A stretch of 64,000 nucleotides of DNA from CAVQJU01 sp963729215 (lineage in GTDB: Bacteria; Acidobacteriota; Vicinamibacteria; Vicinamibacterales; CAVVIG01). Where the stretch lies: assembly GCA_963729215.1 (NCBI GenBank), contig CAVSND010000022.1, forward strand, positions 1 to 64,000, given 5' to 3'. The position numbers and the translations under genes are program-made. A model generated the notes under the pieces. It searched no databases, was not told the origin of the DNA, and saw only the letters and a program-made list of their open reading frames with translations. How positions within the stretch are numbered: position 1 is the stretch's first letter; each line of letters starts with the position of its first letter. Of this stretch, positions 54,437 through 61,906 are shown piece by piece.

Positions 54437-55743
54437 CGGACGCACCTGAATGACGCGTAGACGTACGGATACCGCGCGCGGAACCAGTTGCGGAATGTCG
54501 GCCGCAGCAGCTCACGAGCGGTGGCGGGCGAGGCGCCCTTCATCACGAAATGGTCGCCGTCGAAAAAATCCGCGGAATACTCGGGGTAGGACGCCATCGC
54601 GTGGAAACCCGGAAACGGTGCGAACGGGGTGCTCGTCCACTCCCACCCGTTGCCGGCCAGATCCTCGACGCCCCACGCACTTGCGCCGGCAGGATGGCTC
54701 CCCGCGGGCTCCGGATCCCAGCTCGAGAAGTCGAAGACCCCATGCGAGGCGTCCGGCGCGGCTTCGCCCCACGGATATTGAGGTTGGGGCGACGAGTCTT
54801 CCGTTCCAAACGCGGCCCGCTGATACTCGGCCTCGGTCGGGAGACGCCCGCCGTGCCATCGGGCGTACGCCGCCGCCTCGGCGTGGCTGACATACACGGG
54901 CCACGCCATCGGCAGCGGGACGAGATCGAACATGCCGCGCCAGAACCAGCCGCGGTCGGACTTCTCCCAGAACAACGGGTGCTCGACGTGTTCGGTCTGC
55001 ACCCAGCGCCAGTCCTCGGGCCGCCACCATCGCTCGTCGCGGTATCCGCCGGCGTCCACGAACTCGGCGAACCGCGCGTTCGTCACGTTGTGCCGTTCGA
55101 TCGCAAACGCAGGCACCTCGCTCGTGCAGTTCGGAAACTCGTTGTCCCATCCAAACGGCACAGCCGAGCGATCGACGCCAAGCACGGCGCGTCCAGCCGG
55201 AACCGCGATGAGCTCTTCCCGCGGCGCGTCGCCCTCCACCCGCGGCGCGTAGGCTGCCGGCGAGCGCTTTTCGTCGAACGGCAGGCGATGCCACATGTAC
55301 AGCAGCGTCTCCTGGTGCATGGCTTCGTGCTCGAGGATGCTGAACACGGCCTCGGCGCGGTCGAGAAGCGGATCGCCCGGCCGTTCGAGGTCTTCACGCG
55401 TGAGCGCGTCAATCACCCGGGCGTCAGCCTCGTCCGCGAATTGACGCACCGCCTCGCGCGCCGGCCACGCCGCGCTCGCACCACCGGACTGGGATTCGTG
55501 GGGATCGATGCCGCGCGCGAACAGAGTCTCGAGACCAGGGTCGATGCTCTCGCCGCCGAGACCCTTCTTCACGAGCGTGTTGAAGCTGAACCCCGGCAGA
55601 TGGCCCTCGTAGAAGACGATGGGGTGTCGAAGCGCGATGGGCCGGCTGTAGTACACCTGCTCCGGCAGCATGTCGAACAGCTGGCGGGAACGGGCGCGAT
55701 TGCGCCGGTACCACGAGATGGCGGCCGCACGGTCAAAAGCCAT
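54433..55743 (-). CDS. egtB: Ergothioneine biosynthesis iron-dependent sulfoxide synthase EgtB
   Basis: 436 residues. It joins the sulfur donor (gamma-glutamylcysteine or cysteine) to hercynine using non-haem iron and oxygen. N-terminal DinB-like domain with HEAMHQET (Hx3HxE iron ligands) and FYEGHLPGFSFNTL; C-terminal formylglycine-generating/sulfatase-modifying domain with AAAYARWHGGRLPTEAEYQRAAF, GNGWEWTSTPF and RARYPYVYASFRCV. ATG 55743 lies 9 nt after TATAAG. egtA, egtC and egtE are not nearby. Confidence 0.95.
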   Translation of the reverse strand: MAFDRAAAISWYRRNRARSRQLFDMLPEQVYYSRPIALRHPIVFYEGHLPGFSFNTLVKKGLGGESIDPGLETLFARGIDPHESQSGGASAAWPAREAVRQFADEADARVIDALTREDLERPGDPLLDRAEAVFSILEHEAMHQETLLYMWHRLPFDEKRSPAAYAPRVEGDAPREELIAVPAGRAVLGVDRSAVPFGWDNEFPNCTSEVPAFAIERHNVTNARFAEFVDAGGYRDERWWRPEDWRWVQTEHVEHPLFWEKSDRGWFWRGMFDLVPLPMAWPVYVSHAEAAAYARWHGGRLPTEAEYQRAAFGTEDSSPQPQYPWGEAAPDASHGVFDFSSWDPEPAGSHPAGASAWGVEDLAGNGWEWTSTPFAPFPGFHAMASYPEYSADFFDGDHFVMKGASPATARELLRPTFRNWFRARYPYVYASFRCVR

Positions 55744-55816
55744 CCCTTGATCCTTATACGAAACAAGTCCCGATGTGTAGTTGTGAGATAAGATCCCCTT
55801 CGGACGGTTCAGCTCG

Positions 55817-56017
55817 GTGACGATTACCCTGAACGGCGATCCCTTCGACCTTTCCGGTCCGCTCACGGTGAGCCAGTTGCTGGTCGCGCTTGACATCGAC
55901 GCACGGCGCGTCGCCGTCGAACACAACCTGGTCGTGCTCAAACGGACGGCGTTCGACGCGGCGATCGTGCGCGAAGGCGACCAGGTCGAGATCGTCAACT
56001 TCGTGGGCGGCGGGTAG
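55817..56017 (+). CDS. thiS: Sulfur carrier protein ThiS
   Basis: 66 residues, ubiquitin-like. Begins MTITLNGDPFDL and ends in the obligatory diglycine within VGGG. It delivers sulfur as a C-terminal thiocarboxylate to ThiG. GTG start. 13 nt upstream of thiG. No TPP riboswitch is visible in the 73 bp between it and egtB. Confidence 0.93.
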   Translation: MTITLNGDPFDLSGPLTVSQLLVALDIDARRVAVEHNLVVLKRTAFDAAIVREGDQVEIVNFVGGG

Positions 56018-56030
56018 ACCTCCCGTAAAT

Positions 56031-56831
56031 ATGGACACATTCTCGATCGCCGGTAAGACGTTCGCGTCACGCCTCATCATCGGCACTGGAAAATACCCGT
56101 CGCACCCCGTGATGGTGAAGGCGCATGAGGCGTCCGGCGCCGACATGGTCACGGTCGCCGTCCGGCGCGTCAATATCTCGCTGCCGCGGGGGGGCGGGGC
56201 CCCGCGCGGTTCTAAAGAAGAGAGCCTGCTCGACTACATCGACACGTCGAAATACTTCATCCTCCCCAACACCGCCGGCTGCTACACCGCCGACGATGCC
56301 GTGCGGACGGCGCGGCTGGGGCGCGAGGCGGGGTTGTCGCACTGGGTCAAGCTCGAGGTCATCGGCGACGAGCGGACGCTGTTTCCGGATAACGAGGCGC
56401 TGATCGAGGCGACGCGCGTGCTGGTGCGCGAGGGGTTCGTCGTGCTGCCGTATACGAGCGACGATCCGGTCGTCTGCCGCAAGCTCGAGGACGCGGGCGC
56501 GGCGGCCGTGATGCCGCTTGGCGCGCCGATCGGTTCGGGACTCGGCATCCAGAACCCCAACAACATCCGGATCATCCGCGAGTTCTCGCGCGTGCCCGTC
56601 ATCGTCGATGCCGGCGTCGGCACGGCGTCGGATGCGGCGTTCGCCATGGAGCTCGGCGCCGACGGCGTCCTGATGAACACGGCGATCGCCGGCGCGCAGG
56701 ATCCGGCGGCGATGGCCGAAGCCATGAAGTTCGCCGTTCGTGCCGGCCGGCTCGCTCACCTGGCGGGCCGTATTCCGCGAAAGTTGTACGCGACAGCGAG
56801 CAGCCCGATCGAAGGACTGGTCGGACGCTGA
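56031..56831 (+). CDS. thiG: Thiazole synthase ThiG
   Basis: 266 residues. It condenses deoxyxylulose 5-phosphate, dehydroglycine and ThiS-thiocarboxylate to the thiamine thiazole. Motifs: FASRLIIGTGKYPSHPVM, KLEVIGDERTLFPD, VLPYTSDDPVVCRKLEDAGAAAVMPLGAPIGSG, VDAGVGTASDAAFAMELGADGVLMNTAIAGA. After VRRVNIS there is a ~10-residue Gly/Pro-rich insertion (LPRGGGAPRGS) where the family usually goes straight to a short loop and KESLLDYI. Confidence 0.93.
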   Translation: MDTFSIAGKTFASRLIIGTGKYPSHPVMVKAHEASGADMVTVAVRRVNISLPRGGGAPRGSKEESLLDYIDTSKYFILPNTAGCYTADDAVRTARLGREAGLSHWVKLEVIGDERTLFPDNEALIEATRVLVREGFVVLPYTSDDPVVCRKLEDAGAAAVMPLGAPIGSGLGIQNPNNIRIIREFSRVPVIVDAGVGTASDAAFAMELGADGVLMNTAIAGAQDPAAMAEAMKFAVRAGRLAHLAGRIPRKLYATASSPIEGLVGR

Positions 56832-56835
56832 GCGC

Positions 56836-57498
56836 ATGCCCAAGAGCCCGGATGATCTGGAAGGCCTCAAGGCGGAGCGGGCGGCCGCCGACCGCGCGTA
56901 CAACGACGCGCTGACACGCCTCGACGCGGCAATCCAGGCCTTTCCGCAGCAATTCCCAGCGAGCCCTCCGGGTCCCGACGTCCAGCAACTCCCATCGCTC
57001 AACACGCGCTGGAAGCTCACGGCGCCGGCGCCCGAACCGGGTATCCGCGGCCGCTTTGCTGCCGCCGTCCGCCGTATCGTCGCGCCGCTCTTCGAACAGC
57101 AGGAGGCGTTCAACGGCGCGCTCGTCGATCATCTCAATCGCAACGCACCGGTTCAACAGGCGAGCGGTGACGCGATCGAGGCCGGGCTGACCGTCCTGCG
57201 CGAGCACATCGCGGACCTGGCCCGCTTTCAAACGCTGCTGATCGTTTTCCTGCAGCAGATCACGCCGTACGTGGACACGCGCGATCGCGACGTCGCCGGA
57301 TTGCTCCGCGGCCTCTCCGGTGGAATCGACGCTGTGTCGAATGAGCTGCTCAAGCGGTCGGAGGCGCTGCTGGCGCGCGACCATCAGCACGAGCGCCGGC
57401 TCTCCGACATGCAGACGGAGCTCCAGGACATTCGCGCGCGGCTCGCGGAGCTGCAGGACCGCGTCGCGCCTGAACGATCGGCCTCGCCGCCGCGCTGA
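56836..57498 (+). CDS. Coiled-coil protein of unknown function
   Basis: 220 residues. An N-terminal helix (LKAERAAADRAYNDALTRLDAAIQ), a proline-rich hinge, a helical middle, and a long C-terminal coiled coil (SEALLARDHQHERRLSDMQTELQDIRARLAELQDR). No membrane segment. It begins 4 nt after thiG and precedes the polysaccharide genes. Similar N-terminal regions precede methyltransferase or glycosyltransferase domains in capsule loci, so it may be a scaffold (inference). Confidence 0.65.
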   Translation: MPKSPDDLEGLKAERAAADRAYNDALTRLDAAIQAFPQQFPASPPGPDVQQLPSLNTRWKLTAPAPEPGIRGRFAAAVRRIVAPLFEQQEAFNGALVDHLNRNAPVQQASGDAIEAGLTVLREHIADLARFQTLLIVFLQQITPYVDTRDRDVAGLLRGLSGGIDAVSNELLKRSEALLARDHQHERRLSDMQTELQDIRARLAELQDRVAPERSASPPR

Positions 57499-57522
57499 GG
57501 CAATCGTTTCAGAGATGGTGAC

Positions 57523-59391
57523 ATGACAACGCGTTGGCAGTTCGGCCAACCGTGGGCCCGATTGGCCGCCGGTCTCATCCCGGCGTTCGTGCTGGCCGTC
57601 CTTCTCACAAACGGATCCGTATCCATGGCGATCCGTGTGGAAGCCGCGCTGGTACTCATCGTCACACTCATACGCCCGGCAATCGGGCTCATGATCGTCG
57701 CCTTCCTCGCACCGCTTGGCGATATCGTCGTGCCGATCTTCGGCGGCCCGCCGTTGAGGCACGCCGAGACACTGACCGTCGCTTTTCTCGCCGGCTGGTT
57801 GTTGTTTCGCACCGACCATGATGAGTCGCCGCGTGGCATTGCCGGCGACGCTGACCAGCGCCATGTGGGTATTCGGGGGCGTCCTGATCGCATCGGTTGC
57901 GTCGACGGCCCTGCAGCTTTACCGGGAAAACCCCGCGGCCCTGCGGAGTACGTATCGCGACGCTGACCCAGTCGTACCTGCTGAACGCTGATGATCCGAT
58001 CGGCTTTCACACGGCCGGACGACTCCTCGAGGGACTCGGACTGATGGTCGCCGCGGCGGAGATCGGCCAGCGCAACGTGCGCGATCGACTCTCGCTGCTT
58101 GCGTGCCTCGTCGCATCCGGCGTCGTGGCGAGCATCGCGAGCGGCCTGCTGGCGATCGGCGTTGCGCCTGCCCATATGCTGGCACGCCAAGCGGCAAACG
58201 GTCTCGCGCGTTACTCGGCCGTCACCGGTGATGTGAACGCGGCTGCCTCCTCGTATCTGCTGCTTGTTTTCGCCGCCGTCGGTGTCGCGACCGTCGCGCG
58301 GCGCAACGCGCCAGGCGTGGCTGCTGGCGGCCGCGATGATGTTCGCCGCGGTCGCGCTCACGGGCTCGGGTTCCGCGCTGATTGCGAGCACCACTGTGGT
58401 CGTCGTTCTCGTGCTGCGTAGGGCATCTGCGGCAGCGCGACACTGGAAGATTGTGGGCGCTATAGTGCTCGCGCTGATGGTCGGTAGCGCGGTCGCATTT
58501 GTCCGCAGCGCGCGCTCGGTGGCCAGCCTCGAAATGCGCGTCGGTTTCACCCAGACGAGCCTGCGGTTGATCGAGGGACAACCAGTCTTCGGCATCGGGG
58601 CCGGACGCTACTATCCACTGTCGAAGCTGACCCTGCCGCCGTGGCTCAGCCTGGTCTATGGCCGCGAAAACGCGCACGACTACTACCTGCAGATCGCCGC
58701 GGAACTGGGTGTCGTTGGTTTAGTGGCCTTCCTGTGGGTCCTCGGAGCAGCCCTGACTCCTCAGCTGAAACGTGTCTGGCGAGGGGAGGCCAACGGCGTG
58801 ATGGCGGGATGTCTCGCTGGGACGCTCGCGTACCTGGTGACGGCCCTGGCTGGTCATCCGTTTCTGGTACCAGAAACTGCGATTCCGTTCTGGGTTGTCC
58901 TCGGCCTTGCGATACATCTGGCTGGTGCCCCCGCGCGATCGGAATGGTCTGATCGGGTGGCGATCGGGCTGGCGTGCGTTCTCTTGTTGACCGCGCCCTT
59001 CCGCGGAGTGGTGCCCGTCAGACTGGTTCCCGGGGACTACGGTTTCGGTCCCTGGCAGACCGACCCTTCCGGGCGACCGTTTCGTGAAGCCGACCCGGCC
59101 GCCAGCCTTTTCGTGGGGCCTGCGGTCACCTCAGTAGAAATCCCGATGCGTCTGAGCGGCGACCGCTCGAGCCGTTCCGCGCTCCTCGCCGTTATCGTGC
59201 CCGGATTCAGCCGAACAGAAAGACAGGTCGGCACCGACTGGACGACGCAGGTTGTTCCGCTGCCTGGTGCTGAGGTCCTTGAACCGAGTCAGCGGATCAA
59301 TCTCGCAATCGCAGTGGCGGGTGACCCCGCTCAGGCGCAAGGTTTCAGCCACGTGGAGATCGGACAAGTCAGGGTCGTCGCAGCGAAATAG
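57523..59391 (+). pseudogene. O-antigen polymerase/ligase-like membrane protein, three frame breaks
   Basis: Collinear pieces in three frames. 57523-57830 (LAAGLIPAFVLAVLL...GWLLFRTDHD). Then MSRRVALPATLTSAMWVFGGVLIASVASTALQLYRENPAALRSTYRD to about 57960, then TLTQSYLLNADDPIGFHTAGRLLEGLGLMVAAAEIG to about 58305. Finally RQAWLLAAAMMFAAVALTGSGSALIAS to the stop at 59391. The last part contains FGIGAGRYYPLSKL...ENAHDYYLQIAAELGVVGL, the Wzy_C/O-antigen ligase (PF04932) region, and a 130-residue C-terminal periplasmic beta domain. About ten to twelve TM helices in total. Three breaks in 500 bp suggest decay or poor sequence. Confidence 0.7.
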
Positions 59392-59433
59392 CGGCGCCCC
59401 GGCAGACCGACGCGCTCCCCGCCGTTTGCGTAT

Positions 59434-60555
59434 TCACGCGGGAGTACGCAGTTGCGCGACTTCACGATACACGTCTCGTGTCTGGCGTGCCGTTCGCTGC
59501 CAGGTGAACGAGGCGGCGCGGGTAAGACCCGAGCGGCGTAAGGCCACCGCGTGCAGCTCGGATGTCAGCACGCTCACGGCGGCGTCGTACCAGCCACGGA
59601 CGTTGTCCGGAGCCACAAGCAGCCCGGCGTCGCCGACCACTTCCGGAATAGATGAGGCCATGGATGCGATCACGGGTGTTCCGCACGCCATGGCTTCGAG
59701 CGGCGGCAGACCAAAGCCTTCATAGAGCGAGGGATAGACAAACACATCTGCCTGATGCATCAGGGCGACGACGGCCCGGTCGTCGGCGGCCGGAAGAAAG
59801 CGGATGCCATCCGCCACGCCAAGCGTCTTCGCGTGCTCGAGAATGTCTGCGCCAGCCCCGCGGTCTGCACCTGCCAACACCAATGACGTGTCCCTGAGGG
59901 AGTCCTGGCGCGACCGGAACATCGCCAGCACGTCGACGAGGATGCGAAGGTTCCTGCGGGTATGGAGATCGCCGACGTGCAGCATGGTCGGCGAGCGATG
60001 GCGTTCTTGTGCGCCTCGCGCATCGGCCATCGGCGCGAACGGTTCGCCGACACCGAGCGGAATCACCCGAATGCGTTCGGGTGCAATTCCATACGCAGCC
60101 TCGATCTCCCTCCGCGAGGACTCAGAATCGGTGATCACCAGATCGGCGGCCTGCGCACTCCGCCGGTAAAACCAGCGACGCACAGGATCGATTCGATACG
60201 GGTACCACTCCGGGTGCCGCGCGTAGCTGACGTCGTGGATCGTCACGACAAGCGGATGCGCGCCCCAGAGGGGAGCCGTGTAGGCCGGCGCATGAAAGAC
60301 GTCCAGGCCTGTTCGGCGAATTGCGCGCGGCAGTCCGTCGATCGACCATCCGAAGTTCGACGGAAGCGAGCGCCCCATCGGAACGCCGGTCACACCGGCC
60401 GGGAGCGCGTCGCCCGAGCTGGCGCCGATCGCCAAGAGCTGCATCTCCGGGTCGATGGCGACAAGCGCGGTCGTCAGTTCCCTTACGTAGCGCCGAACGC
60501 CGCCCGCGGGTGAGCTGAAGCCGCGACCGTCGAGACCCACGCGAAGCGGAGGCAC
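59434..60555 (-). CDS. Glycosyltransferase family 4
   Basis: 373 residues. Two Rossmann-like domains (GT-B fold). LDVFHAPAYTAPLWGAHPLVVTIHDVSYARHPEWYP in the N half; VIPLGVGEPFAP, TMLHVGDLHTRRNLRILVDV, LVLAGADRGAG and VYPSLYEGFGLPPLEAMACGTPVIAS in the C half, with the EX7E catalytic pair. It adds a sugar to a growing polysaccharide in the cytoplasm. GTG start lies 5 nt after TATAGT. Confidence 0.93.
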   Translation of the reverse strand: MPPLRVGLDGRGFSSPAGGVRRYVRELTTALVAIDPEMQLLAIGASSGDALPAGVTGVPMGRSLPSNFGWSIDGLPRAIRRTGLDVFHAPAYTAPLWGAHPLVVTIHDVSYARHPEWYPYRIDPVRRWFYRRSAQAADLVITDSESSRREIEAAYGIAPERIRVIPLGVGEPFAPMADARGAQERHRSPTMLHVGDLHTRRNLRILVDVLAMFRSRQDSLRDTSLVLAGADRGAGADILEHAKTLGVADGIRFLPAADDRAVVALMHQADVFVYPSLYEGFGLPPLEAMACGTPVIASMASSIPEVVGDAGLLVAPDNVRGWYDAAVSVLTSELHAVALRRSGLTRAASFTWQRTARQTRDVYREVAQLRTPA

Positions 60556-60949
60556 GGGAGACTATAAAGGCGGCCGACGAAGGCGCCCGATAACAAGGTT
60601 CAACAGGTGCCCGGATTGCGAGCGTTCGTCACGATCGCGGCGGGTTGCCTTGCACATCAAGATGGTGGGTGATGACGAAACCGGCCAGCCCAAGATGCCC
60701 CAGCGACAAAGATCCGCGACCTCCCTGTCATGCTCGTCCTCCCTGCTCGACCGTCGACGCGAATCGTATTATGCCTTGGGCCTCGAGTCTCCTCAGAACA
60801 ATCAGGGCAAACGTGGCCATTCGGCGGCATTGGACACCCACTGGCGCAAATGAAGAGTACGAAATGCGAACGGGCAGGTCGATACACGCGCGCTGTCGTC
60901 GTGCTGAGCGCAGCGGGCCGGCAGCCCGGTGCGTTATGATCTCACCCGC
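60556..60949. other. 394-bp gap between GT4 and the epimerase
   Basis: It contains the TATAGT box of the GT4 gene (60561-60566, minus strand) and the TATGAT box of the epimerase (60935-60940). Otherwise no convincing gene: short open frames on both strands have no homologous look, and no palindromic repeat was noticed. Confidence 0.4.
60935..60940 (+). promoter_or_regulatory. TATGAT -10 hexamer 9 nt before the epimerase
   Basis: TATGAT ends 9 nt before the ATG at 60950 and would give a leaderless message. It also decides against an in-frame earlier start at 60929. Confidence 0.45.
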
Positions 60950-61906
60950 ATGCACGCATTTGTCACCGGGGGTGCCGGGTTCATCGGCAGCTCCCTCGTG
61001 GATAGGCTCCTCTCGGACGGGCACAACGTCACGGCTTTCGACAACTTCTCAACCGGCCTCCATCGGTTTCTCGCCAGCGCCGTTTCGAATCCCCGCTTCA
61101 CGCTCATCGAGGGCGACACGCTCGACCTTGCTGCGCTCACGCGTGCCATGACTGGCTGTGATGTCGTGTTTCACCTTGCGGCCAATGCCGACGTCCGATT
61201 CGGCACGGAGCATCCGAAGAAGGACCTCGAGCAGAACACGATCGCGACCTTCAATGTGCTCGAGGCCATGCGTGCCAATCGCGTCAGGCGCATCGCCTTT
61301 TCATCGACAGGGTCGGTCTACGGCGAAGCTGCGGTCTTTCCGACGCCGGAGGACGCGCCGTTTCCTGTCCAGACGTCGCTCTATGGGGCGTCGAAGCTTG
61401 CGGGCGAGGGGCTCATCGCTGCGTACGGCAGCGGCTTCGGCTTCGAGGGCTGCATCTTCAGGTTCGTGTCGATTCTCGGGGAGCGCTACACGCACGGACA
61501 CGTGTTCGACTTCTACAAGAGCCTGCGAATGGACCCAACCCGCCTGAGAGTGCTGGGGAACGGCAAGCAGAGGAAGTCCTATCTGTACATCGGCGACTGC
61601 CTCGACGCGATGCTGCTGGCGATGTCGAAGGTGCGCGGGGCTATTGAAGTCTTCAACCTTGGAACGAACGAGTACTGTGAGGTCAACGATTCCATCGGCT
61701 GGATCTGCGAACGCCTCGGCGTGAGTCCCGTTCGCGAGTACACCGGCGGTGACCGTGGCTGGATCGGGGACAATCCGTTTATCTTCCTCGACACGGCGAA
61801 GATCCGTTCGCTCGAATGGCAGCCGAAGCTCACGATCCGCGACGGCATCATCCGCACGCTCGAATACCTGCAGGCGAATCCCGCGATTCTCGAGGCGCGC
61901 GCATGA
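60950..61906 (+). CDS. NAD-dependent nucleotide-sugar epimerase (extended SDR)
   Basis: 318 residues. HAFVTGGAGFIGSSLVDRLLSDGHNVTAFDNFSTG is the classical start; VVFHLAANADVRFG, FSSTGSVYGEA, catalytic YGASK in SLYGASKLAGEGL, and LRVLGNGKQRKSYLYIGDCLDAM complete the fold. It resembles UDP-glucose 4-epimerase-like enzymes. The start at 60950 is favoured by the -10 hexamer. The stop overlaps the dehydrogenase-SDR fusion start (ATGA), so both are made together. Confidence 0.93.
   Translation: MHAFVTGGAGFIGSSLVDRLLSDGHNVTAFDNFSTGLHRFLASAVSNPRFTLIEGDTLDLAALTRAMTGCDVVFHLAANADVRFGTEHPKKDLEQNTIATFNVLEAMRANRVRRIAFSSTGSVYGEAAVFPTPEDAPFPVQTSLYGASKLAGEGLIAAYGSGFGFEGCIFRFVSILGERYTHGHVFDFYKSLRMDPTRLRVLGNGKQRKSYLYIGDCLDAMLLAMSKVRGAIEVFNLGTNEYCEVNDSIGWICERLGVSPVREYTGGDRGWIGDNPFIFLDTAKIRSLEWQPKLTIRDGIIRTLEYLQANPAILEARA

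Noticed and set aside
55744..55816. TPP riboswitch before thiS
   Set aside because: The 73-bp gap lacks the CTGAGA core and paired stems of a TPP aptamer.
60650..60887. Small frames in the gap upstream of the epimerase
   Set aside because: No homology-like pattern on either strand and no start signals.
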